This document shows positions 35,762 through 44,746 of a DNA stretch of 64,000 nt, in pieces (the stretch's first letter is position 1; each line of letters starts with the position of its first letter). The stretch is from Flexibacter flexilis DSM 6793 (lineage in GTDB: Bacteria > Bacteroidota > Bacteroidia > Cytophagales > Flexibacteraceae): positions 186,001 through 250,000 of the forward strand of contig NZ_FOLE01000006.1 of assembly GCF_900112255.1 (NCBI RefSeq), given 5' to 3'. Position numbers and translations under genes: made by a program. The notes below the pieces were generated by a model. That model worked only from the letters and a program-made list of their open reading frames with translations. It ran no database searches and was not told the origin of the DNA.

Positions 35762-36787
35762 ATGGAATTTGTTGCGCCTCGTGTCTCGGTCGTGATTCTC
35801 AACTGGAACGGACGTAAGCATTTGCAAGAGTTTATGCCTTCGGTGGTGGCGCATAGCCCAGAAGCGGCCATTGTGGTAGCCGACAACGCCTCCACAGACG
35901 ATTCTGTCGCATTTTTGCAAAGCCATTATCCGCAGGTGCACATTATCCAAAACAGCACCAACGGGGGCTTTAGCAAAGGTTATAACGACGCGTTGGCACA
36001 TATCGACACAGAATATGCGGTTTTGCTCAATTCGGACGTTGCCGTAACGCAAGGCTGGCTCGCGCCGCTTTTGGCTCTGATGGATTCTAACACGCAGATT
36101 GCGGCCTGTCAGCCCAAAATTAGGGCTTATTTGGCGCAAGAATCTTTTGAGTATGCAGGCGCGGCAGGCGGTTTTGTGGACAAATACGGTTATCCGTTTT
36201 GTAGAGGTCGCCTTTTTGATACGCTCGAAACTGACAATCACCAATATGACGATACAACGCCCGTATTTTGGGCAACTGGCGCGTGTATGTTTGTGCGTTT
36301 GGAGGTTTATAAAAAATTAGGCGGCCTGGACGAAGCATTTTTTGCGCACATGGAAGAAATTGACTTGTGTTGGCGTATGCAAAACGCAGGTTATCAGGTG
36401 TTTGCTTGTGGTGGAAGTGTCGTGTTTCATTTAGGAGGTGGTACATTGCCCAAAAACAATCCGCGCAAAACATTCCTCAATTTCCGCAACGGCATTGTAT
36501 TGTTATTCAAAAATTTGCCGACGGCTTCTCTTTTCCCGATTATTTTTACGCGCTTGGTACTGGACGGCGTGGCTGGCGCAAAGATGTTTTTTTCGGGACA
36601 AACCAAAGATACTTGGGCTATCATTAAGGCGCATTTTGCGTTTTATGGCGGCCTTCCGCACTGGATAAAAGCACGCCGACACGCACGCCAATTTGCCAAG
36701 CAAGAAGCCAAACGCACGGCGTATAGCATTGTGTTTGAATATTTTGTGAAGAATAAAAAAACGTATTCGGATTTAATGCGCAGCTAA
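35762..36787 (+). CDS. Family 2 glycosyltransferase
   Basis: The 341-residue protein has a GT-A fold: VSVVILNWNGRKHLQEFMPSV at the start, VADNASTDDSVAFLQ, then LLNSDVAVTQGWLAPL with the metal-binding DxD equivalent (NSDV), and WATGACMFVRLEVYKKLGGLDEAFFAHMEEIDLCWRM (in parts), where the ED motif is the catalytic base region. This matches rhamnosyltransferase-like enzymes that extend surface polysaccharides. It is cytoplasmic, with a hydrophobic C-terminal segment that may attach to the membrane. The next gene follows after 16 bases. Confidence 0.87.
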   Translation: MEFVAPRVSVVILNWNGRKHLQEFMPSVVAHSPEAAIVVADNASTDDSVAFLQSHYPQVHIIQNSTNGGFSKGYNDALAHIDTEYAVLLNSDVAVTQGWLAPLLALMDSNTQIAACQPKIRAYLAQESFEYAGAAGGFVDKYGYPFCRGRLFDTLETDNHQYDDTTPVFWATGACMFVRLEVYKKLGGLDEAFFAHMEEIDLCWRMQNAGYQVFACGGSVVFHLGGGTLPKNNPRKTFLNFRNGIVLLFKNLPTASLFPIIFTRLVLDGVAGAKMFFSGQTKDTWAIIKAHFAFYGGLPHWIKARRHARQFAKQEAKRTAYSIVFEYFVKNKKTYSDLMRS

Positions 36788-36803
36788 AAAAAACTGAACG
36801 GCT

Positions 36804-37271
36804 ATGCAATGGAGCAAACTCAAACAAAAAATGGAAGAAAACTTTGCGCCGAGCGTGCAAGGCAGGGTTCATGTTTTTGCAACGCGCTACACGACAGGCA
36901 GTTATTATATGGTTCGGGCTTGGCTTACGCTCGACAAAGTCGAAATCGTTAATTTTTCGACACCCGACAACGGTAACCGTTTCGGCTGGGATACGCCCGC
37001 CATACATGAGCGCATCGCTCCCGAAGAACGCCATACAGACCAAGCCGCCGAAAAAGGGGAGTTTTCCAGAGAAGATTTTTTTGATGCTTGTTGGGAATAT
37101 ACCAACACGAGTATAGAGGCCGCACACGAAAGCCAAAATCCTATTATTCAGGCATTTGCCATGCTCGACAGGCGCACAGGCAAACGCCGTTTGCAAAAAG
37201 TAGTTCCCGAAACATTGCACCCTTTGCCGCTCCAATTGTGGAAGCTGCGTTGTGAGTGCGAAGGGCTTTAG
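36804..37271 (+). CDS. SF0329-like protein of unknown function
   Basis: The 155-residue protein starts MQWSKLKQKMEENFAPSVQGRVHVFATRY, which resembles the SF0329 family found in scattered bacteria (W-S-K-L-K..E....P...GRV.....Y). It is soluble, rich in charged residues, with HPLPLQLWKLRCECEGL at the end. No catalytic motif is visible. Family function is not known. It lies 16 bases after the glycosyltransferase and ends at a bidirectional hairpin, so it is probably in the same transcript. Confidence 0.65.
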   Translation: MQWSKLKQKMEENFAPSVQGRVHVFATRYTTGSYYMVRAWLTLDKVEIVNFSTPDNGNRFGWDTPAIHERIAPEERHTDQAAEKGEFSREDFFDACWEYTNTSIEAAHESQNPIIQAFAMLDRRTGKRRLQKVVPETLHPLPLQLWKLRCECEGL

Positions 37272-37290
37272 AATAGAATTAAAAAGAAAT

Positions 37291-37333
37291 AAAAAAGCCT
37301 CTCTTACTATACAGAAGTAAAAGAGGCTTTTTT
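37291..37333. terminator. Bidirectional terminator
   Basis: AAAAAAGCCTCT (37291-37302) pairs with AGAGGCTTTTTT (37322-37333), with further pairing inside. It lies between the convergent SF0329-like and receiver genes. Confidence 0.85.
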
Positions 37334-37345
37334 ATTTATGGAAAA

Positions 37346-37759
37346 CTAAACGCTCAGTTTGTCTAAAGCATCTTGCGTAAGAGGCTTATTCAAATATTTT
37401 TTGACGTAAGCACTTTTCTTCGCTTTATTCAGGTCTTGTGGGTTGATGGAAGAAGTAAGCATTACTATTCCACAGTGCTTTTTGATGTCATCAGAAAGTT
37501 TTTCAAATTCATCTAAAAATTGAAACCCATCCATTAGTGGCATATCCACATCCAAAAAAATGACTTCTGGCAACATATCCGTTTTGATGGAAGCCATTTT
37601 TTCTACGTTTCTTAAAAATTCAAGTGCGGCTTTTGCACCCGTGTGCGATAAAATATGCTCGGCAACATCAGATGCCTCAATGATTTTTTGGTTAATGAGG
37701 TTATCAATCTCATTGTCGTCGATGAGCATTACGGCTTTATATTTCTTTTTTATTGCCAT
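37346..37759 (-). CDS. Stand-alone response regulator (receiver domain only)
   Basis: The 137-residue protein is one CheY-like receiver: the acidic pair in VMLIDDNEIDN (about 11-17), the phosphorylated aspartate in VIFLDVDMPLMDGFQF (about 71), the threonine switch in IVMLTSS (about 100), and the lysine in YLNKPLT (about 123). It has no output domain. The phrase DNEIDNLINQKII is typical of Bacteroidota receiver proteins. No histidine kinase is adjacent, so the partner is unknown. Confidence 0.9.
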   Translation of the reverse strand: MAIKKKYKAVMLIDDNEIDNLINQKIIEASDVAEHILSHTGAKAALEFLRNVEKMASIKTDMLPEVIFLDVDMPLMDGFQFLDEFEKLSDDIKKHCGIVMLTSSINPQDLNKAKKSAYVKKYLNKPLTQDALDKLSV

Positions 37760-37912
37760 AAGAAATGAGGGTTTAAGATTTTATGTCTTTGTTTTTGGTT
37801 CTAAGTGTTGATTGTCTGCGTTCTATTGTCGTAGCAATATACACAAAACTCTTACGTGTGTAAAGTTTTTTTTGATAAAATTAAATCTTCACACAGAATC
37901 AGCGTTATAAGC

Positions 37913-38350
37913 TTATTTGCGCAGTGCATCGCGTATTTCCATCAATAATTTTTCTTGAGTAGTAGGCTCTGGCGGTGCTGGTGGAGCAGGTGGCGTTACT
38001 TCCGCCGCTTTTTCTTCTGCAGCACGTAGGCGATTGATTACTTTAACCAAAAAGAAAACGGCCATTGCCACTAACAGGAAGTTAATACTTACCTGAATAA
38101 AATTACCGTAACGAATGGCTACTTCTGGTTGGCTGATAGCACCAGCGGCATCTATTACTTCTTTCTGAATCACTACTTTTTGTCTTGTAAAATCCAGTCC
38201 AGAAGTGAGCATCCCCAATGGTGGCATCATCACATCTTCTACCAACGACGATACAATTTTACCAAAAGCTCCACCGATAATAATACCGATGGCCATGTCC
38301 ACTACGTTGCCTTTGACAGCGAAATCTTTAAACTCTTTTACAAATCCCAT
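37913..38350 (-). CDS. mscL: Large-conductance mechanosensitive channel
   Basis: The 145-residue protein begins GFVKEFKDFAVKGNVVDMAIGIIIGGAFGKIVSSLVEDVMMPPLG (in parts), the MscL N-terminal amphipathic helix and first membrane helix with its glycine-rich pore lining. The second helix is NFLLVAMAVFFLVKVINRL. The tail is an acidic, Pro-rich linker (AEEKAAEVTPPAPPAPPEP) and a bundle-forming end TQEKLLMEIRDALRK. It opens under membrane tension to release solutes on osmotic downshift. The gene is monocistronic. Confidence 0.95.
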   Translation of the reverse strand: MGFVKEFKDFAVKGNVVDMAIGIIIGGAFGKIVSSLVEDVMMPPLGMLTSGLDFTRQKVVIQKEVIDAAGAISQPEVAIRYGNFIQVSINFLLVAMAVFFLVKVINRLRAAEEKAAEVTPPAPPAPPEPTTQEKLLMEIRDALRK

Positions 38351-38419
38351 ATCCTAGTTTTTTATGTGTTTGATAATAAATAGCGATTGCAACCCGCCAA
38401 ACAATGCACTAAAGTAATA

Positions 38420-38464
38420 AAAAAGCTAACACAAACAATGTTAGTTTATGTTAGCTTTTTGAAT
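38420..38464 (-). terminator. Terminator of the M61 protease gene
   Basis: AAAAAGCTAACA (38420-38431) pairs with TGTTAGCTTTTT (38449-38460), perfect over 12 bases; a third TGTTAG inside the loop gives an alternative pairing. Confidence 0.8.
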
Positions 38465-38482
38465 AATATTGAGAATTGACTT

Positions 38483-40297
38483 TTATTTAATTCTTAGCCA
38501 TTTTTTGTAAATCGTTTCTTGTTGTGCTGTTGGGTTGCTCACACGAGAGATTTGGTAGCTAACCACAGGGTTACGCTCCAACGTAAGTTCTACGGTTTCC
38601 AATACGCCACCGCGCGAAACCAATACTTTCACTTTTTCGCCAATTTTGCGGTTGGCCAAGTTGCTGGCAAGGTCTGAACCTACGCGATATTTGTCGATGG
38701 CAATGATTTCATCATTTACATAAATACCTGATTTGTAGGCTGGACTATTGCGAACTACCGACGTAACCACCAATTTCCCGCCCTGATTGGAAGCGTTTGC
38801 TCCCAAATAGGCTTCTTGACGTGTGGCAAAACGGTCTGTCAGTTGCAAGCCTGCATAAGCCAAATACGAACCGTAGTTAATGGCATCTGTTCCCCAAATA
38901 TATTTTTTGAAAAACTCGTCCATGCTTTTGCCTGCCACCAACTCAACGGCTTTTTGCATTTCTTCGTCCGTAAAACCGCGTTGTTGTTTTTTGTAATATT
39001 CTTGGTAAAGGTAACGCATCACATCGTCAAGGGATTTTGTGCCGCCAGTGCTTTGCAAAATTTCTAAATCCAAAATAGTAGCCACTACGCCGCCTTTGTT
39101 GTAGTACGAAATGCTCGCATTGTTAGAGTTTTCGGTTGGGCGATAATATTTAATCCAAGCGTCAAAGCTCGATTCGGTTGCCGACTGGTAGCGGCTTCCA
39201 GGTGTGTTTTCGATATAAGAAAAATTAGAACCTACCACATTCAAAAATGCTTCTGGCGTAGTAATGCCCGCACGACGTACCAAATAATCATCGTAGTAAG
39301 CCGTGAAGCCTTCCGATACCCAAAGCAAATGCGTATAATTTTCGTTTTCGTAATCGAATGGGCCTAAGGCTTTCGGACGAATGCGTTTTACGTTCCAAAG
39401 GTGGAAATATTCGTGCGCCACCAACGACAAAAATCCTTCGTAGCTGCTTGGGTTTTGATAACCAAATTTGCTGGTTACTAAGGTAGTAGAGTTGAGGTGC
39501 TCCAAACCGCCGCCGCCTGTCGGGGTGTTATGCACGATAAAAGTATAATCGGTGCAAGGGTGTTCGCCAACTACATCTTTGGCGGCTTCCGTTACGGCTT
39601 TCATGTCGGCCTGAAGGCGTGCGATGTCGTAATTTCCTTCGCCGCACATGGCTACTTTGTGGTCGATGCCCGAAGCCGTGAAGTTAAAAATGGTTTGGTT
39701 GCCCAACTGAATAGGAGAGTCGGCCAAGGTGTCGAAATTCGGAACATTCAACACCCACTTGTCTTTGCCAATAGGTTTGAGCGCGGTCGTGATTTCTTTC
39801 CAAGTCGCGTAAGGCTTTACGGTAAGCGTGGACGGAAGGTCTTGTTTTTTGTCCAAAAACATAAAAACACTTGCGCCGTTGAGGTAGCCTTGTGTGGCAT
39901 CCACGTAGCTGGTACGCACGGTAAGTTCGTAGGCATACACGCGATATTTTACCGAAAATTTATCGGCGTTTTGGGTTTGTACGCGCCACGTATTTTTGTT
40001 GATTTTGTCAAAACCTAAAGATTTGCCTGCGTTTTCGGCCTTAAAACCTTCCACTTGGCGAGCGTATTCGCGCACCAAATACGAACCAGGAGTCCAAACG
40101 GCCATTTTCAAATCTACATAATCTTGTTTGAGGCCGCTCACATTGATTTCCACATCAAAATAATGGGCGTGCGGCTCAGTTACAGAAAGCACATATTCGA
40201 GCTTTGGGGCTTGTGCGGATGTTTCGGCTTTGGCCAAAACGCTTGCTGCCAACGGAATAAGCATAAGCAAAGCTGTTTGATATAACGTTTTGAACAT
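38483..40297 (-). CDS. M61-family metalloprotease with PDZ domain
   Basis: This is a 604-residue exported protein. The signal peptide is MFKTLYQTALLMLIPLAASV, cut near AKAETSA. An N-terminal beta domain (~25-200) is followed by the thermolysin-like catalytic domain with GGGGLEHLNST and the zinc motif HEYFHLWNVKRIRP near residue 294-298, the glycyl aminopeptidase pattern. WVSEGFTAYYDDYLVRRAG supplies the third zinc ligand (Glu in SEG). A PDZ domain occupies about 505-590 (VVRNSPAYKSGIYVNDEIIAID). It probably trims peptides in the periplasm. It is a single gene, common in Bacteroidota. Confidence 0.9.
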   Translation of the reverse strand: MFKTLYQTALLMLIPLAASVLAKAETSAQAPKLEYVLSVTEPHAHYFDVEINVSGLKQDYVDLKMAVWTPGSYLVREYARQVEGFKAENAGKSLGFDKINKNTWRVQTQNADKFSVKYRVYAYELTVRTSYVDATQGYLNGASVFMFLDKKQDLPSTLTVKPYATWKEITTALKPIGKDKWVLNVPNFDTLADSPIQLGNQTIFNFTASGIDHKVAMCGEGNYDIARLQADMKAVTEAAKDVVGEHPCTDYTFIVHNTPTGGGGLEHLNSTTLVTSKFGYQNPSSYEGFLSLVAHEYFHLWNVKRIRPKALGPFDYENENYTHLLWVSEGFTAYYDDYLVRRAGITTPEAFLNVVGSNFSYIENTPGSRYQSATESSFDAWIKYYRPTENSNNASISYYNKGGVVATILDLEILQSTGGTKSLDDVMRYLYQEYYKKQQRGFTDEEMQKAVELVAGKSMDEFFKKYIWGTDAINYGSYLAYAGLQLTDRFATRQEAYLGANASNQGGKLVVTSVVRNSPAYKSGIYVNDEIIAIDKYRVGSDLASNLANRKIGEKVKVLVSRGGVLETVELTLERNPVVSYQISRVSNPTAQQETIYKKWLRIK

Positions 40298-40587
40298 AAA
40301 TAAAACGGATTAGTTGAAAGGCACAATATTAAGAAATTAAACACAGAACCTAAATTTAGACTTATTTTAAGCCTTGCGAAATGATTTTGGGAATTAAATG
40401 TGCTTTTGCCCGAAACTATAAGCGAATTTTATAAGTTTACGGCCTAATGCACGACAATTATTTGTAACTTGTGAACTTTTAGGTTTTCATGGCCGCCCCC
40501 ACACCTCCATTTGTTGTTGCATCATCAGGACACGATTTGTACTAAATAGCTCACTATGAGGCTATTTTCTAAAATATATTTAAAGTA

Positions 40588-42027
40588 ATGAAATTAACAT
40601 TTTGGGGAGCAGCCCGACAGGTAACTGGTAGTATGTTTTTGCTCGAACTCGACGACGACTACCGAATATTGATTGATTGCGGTACAGAAATGGCACGCGA
40701 CCGCGAAGAATCTGCTGAAATGAACTTCAGAGAAAGACAAGGGTTGTTGTTTCCGTTTGAGCCTTCTCTTATTAATTTGGTGTTGCTCACGCACGCGCAC
40801 ATCGACCATTCGGGCAATCTCCCGAACCTTATCCGCGAAGGTTACGAAGGTCAAATCCTTTGTACATCAGCTACTTATTCGCTTACAAAATTATTGTTGA
40901 TGGATTCGGCTTCTTTGCACCGCAACAAGCTGAAAGCCATTCATGGCAGCCGCCGCAGTTCCAAACGCAGCCATCAACCGCCGCCCGATACGTCGGATAT
41001 GTACTTGGAACGCCACGTGGACGAAGCCGTAGAGCGTTTTGTTACGATTGCTTTTCAGCAACGCTTCAAAGTGCGCCACAATATGTACGTTACTTTTATC
41101 CCGACGGGGCATTTGTTGGGTGCGGCCAATATTTTGGTAGAAATAATTGAGGAAAATGGCCAGACCAAACGAATAGGATTTTCGGGGGATATTGGTCGCC
41201 ATAATTATCCCTTGTTGCCAGACCCCGCGCCATTTCCGCCAGTTGATTATTTGATTTGCGAATCCACGTACGGCAACCGCCGCCACGAAGCCAAAGGCAA
41301 GCCAGAAGATATTTTGGCCGACGTGATTAAGCGTACTTGCATCGACATTCCAGGCCGTTTGATTATCCCTGCATTTAGTGTTGGGCGTACGCAAGCGTTG
41401 CTTTATACCTTGAATAAATTATATTCACAGGAAAGTATTGCACCAATCAAAGTGTTTTCGGATAGCCCAATGGCTTTGCAAAGCACCCAGATTCATCAAA
41501 AATATGTAAAACTGCTTAATGCCGACGCGCAAGAATTTCAGGAAGAACATGAGGAATTGTTTGATTTTGAGAACTTGCACTACGTGGAAAACATGGAGCA
41601 AAGTCGCGCCGTATCCAGTTATCACGAGCCTTGTATTATCATTTCTTCGTCGGGAATGATAAGCGGCGGAAGGGTAGAGGAGCATATTCGCAAGAATATT
41701 CAGAATCCATATTGTACTATTTTGATGATTGGTTTTGCGGCTGAGGGCACGCTGGGGTATCGCCTGACCAATGGCCAAAAAACATTGCGCATCGGAAACA
41801 AAGAAGTGCCTGTGTTGGCTAATGTGGAGCGCACGGACGTGTTTAGTGGCCATGCTGATTTGGACGACTTGTTAAGTTTTGTAAAACAGCAAAAACCGAC
41901 TCAGCTACAAAAACTTTTTGTGGTTCATGGCGAATATGATACGATGTTGGCTTTCAAACAGACGCTTGAGCAAGAAGGATTTGGGCAAGTAGAAATCCCG
42001 AAGAAGGGGCAGGCCTATATTTTATAG
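40588..42027 (+). CDS. Beta-CASP metallo-beta-lactamase fold hydrolase (RNA-processing type)
   Basis: This is a 479-residue protein. The metallo-beta-lactamase core has LLTHAHIDHSGNLP (about 67-80, zinc ligands), TGHLLGAANILVE (His), and FSGDIGRHNYPLLPDP (Asp). The beta-CASP insert covers about 230-400, with LIIPAFSVGRTQALLYTL, IIISSSGMISGGRVEEH and TDVFSGHADLDDL, giving motifs A, B and C. Such proteins cut RNA or process RNA ends, as in archaeal and bacterial CPSF73-like enzymes. It is cytoplasmic. It lies upstream of rpsH by 216 bases; a separate promoter drives the ribosomal genes. Confidence 0.88.
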   Translation: MKLTFWGAARQVTGSMFLLELDDDYRILIDCGTEMARDREESAEMNFRERQGLLFPFEPSLINLVLLTHAHIDHSGNLPNLIREGYEGQILCTSATYSLTKLLLMDSASLHRNKLKAIHGSRRSSKRSHQPPPDTSDMYLERHVDEAVERFVTIAFQQRFKVRHNMYVTFIPTGHLLGAANILVEIIEENGQTKRIGFSGDIGRHNYPLLPDPAPFPPVDYLICESTYGNRRHEAKGKPEDILADVIKRTCIDIPGRLIIPAFSVGRTQALLYTLNKLYSQESIAPIKVFSDSPMALQSTQIHQKYVKLLNADAQEFQEEHEELFDFENLHYVENMEQSRAVSSYHEPCIIISSSGMISGGRVEEHIRKNIQNPYCTILMIGFAAEGTLGYRLTNGQKTLRIGNKEVPVLANVERTDVFSGHADLDDLLSFVKQQKPTQLQKLFVVHGEYDTMLAFKQTLEQEGFGQVEIPKKGQAYIL

Positions 42028-42172
42028 TGTGTTGCGTAGATGCAATTGGAATTTTAAGCAGAATATCAAGGTTTTAGTGCCGCTATGAGAATAGCAAATA
42101 AAAAGGGGCGGTATTTGGAATGAATATTCTAAATGCCTGATAGATAGTGCGAAAAAAAAACGATAAAAATTT

Positions 42173-42200
42173 TTTGTTTGTAAATAAATTTCTACATTTG
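42173..42200 (+). promoter_or_regulatory. Promoter of the rpsH-rplQ cluster
   Basis: TTTG (42173-42176) and TACATTTG (42193-42200) are 16 bases apart, just under the usual spacing of 17-23. The implied transcript starts near 42207, ~37 bases before rpsH. It supports rpsH being the first gene of this operon. Confidence 0.55.
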
Positions 42201-42243
42201 CACTCCCAAAATAAAAATGTATCCAAACAGATATAAAAAATAA

Positions 42244-42642
42244 ATGACAACTGATCCGATAGCCGATTATCTTACAAGATTGAGGAATGCCATCAAGGCA
42301 AACCACAGAATTGTAGAAATACCTGCTTCTAGCATTAAGAAGGACATTACAAAGGTATTGTATGACCAAGGGTATATTCAAAGCTATAAATTTGAAGATA
42401 ATGCCGTGCAAGGTACTATCAAGATAGCTCTTAAGTATCACCCAGTAACGAAACAACCAGCCATCGTGAGCTTGGTTAGAGTAAGCAAGCCAGGCTTGCG
42501 TAAGTATGTAGGTACAGGAAACTTGCCACGTGTACTAAGTGGTTTGGGTGTGGCTGTGTTATCAACTTCTAAAGGAGTTGTTACAGACAAGCAAGCCCGC
42601 GATCTTAACGTAGGCGGAGAAGTATTGTGCTATATCTATTAA
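42244..42642 (+). CDS. rpsH: 30S ribosomal protein S8
   Basis: The 132-residue protein has the S8 start (TDPIADYLTRLRNAIKANH) and the C-terminal RNA-binding motif LSTSKGVVTDKQARDLNVGGEVLCYIY. S8 binds helix 21 of 16S rRNA and in E. coli represses its own operon. Here it is the first gene of the cluster: rplN, rplX, rplE and rpsN, which normally precede it, are not in the window. A promoter lies directly upstream. Confidence 0.97.
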   Translation: MTTDPIADYLTRLRNAIKANHRIVEIPASSIKKDITKVLYDQGYIQSYKFEDNAVQGTIKIALKYHPVTKQPAIVSLVRVSKPGLRKYVGTGNLPRVLSGLGVAVLSTSKGVVTDKQARDLNVGGEVLCYIY

Positions 42643-42648
42643 TCATTT

Positions 42649-42654
42649 AGGAGG
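42649..42654 (+). promoter_or_regulatory. Perfect Shine-Dalgarno AGGAGG before rplF
   Basis: AGGAGG ends nine bases before the rplF ATG, in the short rpsH-rplF spacer. No other gene start in this ribosomal cluster shows such a site, and Bacteroidota genes generally lack them. Confidence 0.7.
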
Positions 42655-42663
42655 AATACTCAA

Positions 42664-43218
42664 ATGTCAAGAATTGGAAAAAAGCCGATTGACCTTCCAA
42701 AAGGCGTAGAGGTATCGGTATCGGCTTCAAACGAGGTTACAGTAAAAGGACCTAAAGGTGCATTGTCGCAAGCGGTTGATTCTGATATTAAAGTAGAGGT
42801 AGAAGGTGGCCAATTGGTGCTTACTCGCCCTACTGAACAGAAAAGACACAAAGCCATGCACGGTCTATATCGCTCTTTGTTGGGAAACATGGTTAAGGGC
42901 GTAAGTGAAGGTTATACCATTAAGTTGGAATTGGTGGGTGTAGGTTTCAAAGCTGCGATGACAGGTGCAAACCTTGAAATGAGCTTAGGTTACTCTCACA
43001 ACATCGTAATGACACTTCCTCAAGAAATTAAGGCAGGTGCTGTTACTGAAAAAGGTAAAAACCCAGTAGTTACATTGGAAGGAATTGACAAGCAATTGAT
43101 TGGCCAAGTGGCTGCAAAAATCCGCTCGTTACGTCAAGTAGAGCCTTACAAAGGTAAAGGTGTTCGCTTCGTTGGTGAGGTGGTTAGAAGAAAAGCTGGT
43201 AAAACTTCCGCTAAATAA
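42664..43218 (+). CDS. rplF: 50S ribosomal protein L6
   Basis: The 184-residue protein has [17 protein letters not shown] and KGPKGALSQ at the start of its first fold, and [22 protein letters not shown], then [19 protein letters not shown] at its end, all L6 landmarks. It binds the 23S sarcin-ricin region. It follows rpsH after 21 bases and is the one gene of this cluster with a full AGGAGG in front. Confidence 0.97.
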   Translation: MSRIGKKPIDLPKGVEVSVSASNEVTVKGPKGALSQAVDSDIKVEVEGGQLVLTRPTEQKRHKAMHGLYRSLLGNMVKGVSEGYTIKLELVGVGFKAAMTGANLEMSLGYSHNIVMTLPQEIKAGAVTEKGKNPVVTLEGIDKQLIGQVAAKIRSLRQVEPYKGKGVRFVGEVVRRKAGKTSAK

Positions 43219-43226
43219 TAAGCAAA

Positions 43227-43577
43227 ATGCCAAGTAAAAAAGAACTTAGAAGACTAAAAATAAAGGCCAGTATCCGTAAAAAAGTAAGTGGTACTGCTGT
43301 CAAGCCTAGACTATCTGTTTTCAGAAGTAACGTTCACATCTACGCGCAATTGATTGACGACGTAAGTGGCCGTACTTTGGTGAGTGCTTCCTCTTCAGAA
43401 TTGAAAGATGTGAAAGCACCTAAAGTGGAGCTATCAAAATCGGTAGGCCAGAAAATCGCTGAAAAAGCTGTAGCTGCTGGCGTTTCTGAAGTAGTATTTG
43501 ACCGTAATGGCTATTTGTATCACGGTAGAGTAAAAGCATTTGCTGAAGGTGCTCGCGAAGGTGGGCTTAAATTCTAA
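43227..43577 (+). CDS. rplR: 50S ribosomal protein L18
   Basis: The 116-residue protein has the L18 pattern: [46 protein letters not shown] (in parts), and [26 protein letters not shown] at the end. It binds 5S rRNA with L5. It lies 8 bases after rplF. Confidence 0.97.
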   Translation: MPSKKELRRLKIKASIRKKVSGTAVKPRLSVFRSNVHIYAQLIDDVSGRTLVSASSSELKDVKAPKVELSKSVGQKIAEKAVAAGVSEVVFDRNGYLYHGRVKAFAEGAREGGLKF

Positions 43578-43582
43578 AAACA

Positions 43583-44101
43583 ATGTCTCAAATCAATCTG
43601 AAATCTGTAAAATCAAGCGATATTGAGCTGAAAGAAAAAGTTGTGGCTATCAACCGCGTTGCAAAAGTGGTAAAAGGTGGTCGCCGTTTCAGTTTCTCTG
43701 CTATTGTTGTTGTTGGCGATGGTCATGGCGTAGTAGGTTACGGTTTAGGTAAAGCTAACGAAGTAACAGACGCAATCACTAAAGGTATCGACGACGCAAA
43801 AAAGAACTTAATTAAAGTTCCTATTCTAAAAGACACAGTTCCACATGAAATGCACGGTAAGTACAGCGGTGGTTTTGTTCTTTTGAAACCAGCTGCTAAA
43901 GGTACTGGTATTATTGCTGGTGGTGCGATGCGTGCCGTATTGGAAAGTGCTGGTATTAAAGACGTTTTGGCGAAATCAAAAGGTTCTTCTAACCCACACA
44001 ACGTAGTAAAAGCTACTTTCGATGCACTTGCTCGTATGCGTGACCCACAAACAGTAGCACAGCATCGTGCAGTTTCCTTGACTAAAGTATTTAACGGGTA
44101 A
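43583..44101 (+). CDS. rpsE: 30S ribosomal protein S5
   Basis: The 172-residue protein shows the S5 double-stranded RNA-binding region [30 protein letters not shown], and the C-terminal part with [23 protein letters not shown] and [18 protein letters not shown]. It acts in decoding fidelity. It lies five bases after rplR. Confidence 0.97.
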   Translation: MSQINLKSVKSSDIELKEKVVAINRVAKVVKGGRRFSFSAIVVVGDGHGVVGYGLGKANEVTDAITKGIDDAKKNLIKVPILKDTVPHEMHGKYSGGFVLLKPAAKGTGIIAGGAMRAVLESAGIKDVLAKSKGSSNPHNVVKATFDALARMRDPQTVAQHRAVSLTKVFNG

Positions 44102-44109
44102 TTTCAACG

Positions 44110-44289
44110 ATGGCAAAGGTAAAAATAACGCAAGTGCGTAGCACTATCGACAAATCCCACAAACAAAAAGCAACCATCGTTGCTTTGGGCTTGGGTAAAA
44201 TCAACAGAAGCGTAGAGGTAGAATATACTCCTCAAATCGCTGGTATGGTGAATAAAGTTAATCACTTAGTAACTGTAACAGAATTATAA
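44110..44289 (+). CDS. rpmD: 50S ribosomal protein L30
   Basis: This short gene encodes 59 residues beginning MAKVKITQVRSTIDKSHKQK, with the L30 core ATIVALGLGKINRSVEVEYT and end HLVTVTEL. It lies eight bases after rpsE and two before rplO, its expected place in the spc order. Confidence 0.96.
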   Translation: MAKVKITQVRSTIDKSHKQKATIVALGLGKINRSVEVEYTPQIAGMVNKVNHLVTVTEL

Positions 44290-44291
44290 TC

Positions 44292-44738
44292 ATGAATTTA
44301 CATACTATCAAACCAGCCGCTGGTTCTACAAAGAACATCAAACGTGTAGGACGTGGTTCTGGCTCAGGTAAGGGTGGAACTTCGACACGTGGTCATAAAG
44401 GTGCAAACTCACGCTCTGGTACAAAACAGAAAATGGGTTTTGAAGGTGGTCAAATGCCTTTGCAACGCCGTGTACCTAAGTTTGGTTTCACAAGCCCTAA
44501 CCGTGTAGAATACAAAGTTATCAACCTTGATGCTTTGCAAACACTTGCTGATACATATAGCCCATCTGTAATTGATACAGATTTCTTGAAAGAGCATGGC
44601 ATGATGTCTAAGAACGATTTAGTAAAAGTTCTTGGTCGCGGCGAATTCAAGGCTAATGTTGAAGTAAAAGCTCACGCTTTCTCAGCTACAGCTGTAGCTT
44701 CTATCGAGAAAGCTGGCGGCAAAGCTACTGTTCTCTAA
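44292..44738 (+). CDS. rplO: 50S ribosomal protein L15
   Basis: The 148-residue protein has the glycine-rich basic N-terminal arm of L15 (GSTKNIKRVGRGSGSGKGGTS, in parts, then TRGHKGANSRSG) and the globular C-terminal domain (KAHAFSATAVASIEKAGG). It is a late-assembly large subunit protein. It precedes secY by eight bases, the universal order. Confidence 0.97.
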   Translation: MNLHTIKPAAGSTKNIKRVGRGSGSGKGGTSTRGHKGANSRSGTKQKMGFEGGQMPLQRRVPKFGFTSPNRVEYKVINLDALQTLADTYSPSVIDTDFLKEHGMMSKNDLVKVLGRGEFKANVEVKAHAFSATAVASIEKAGGKATVL

Positions 44739-44746
44739 ATTTTTGT

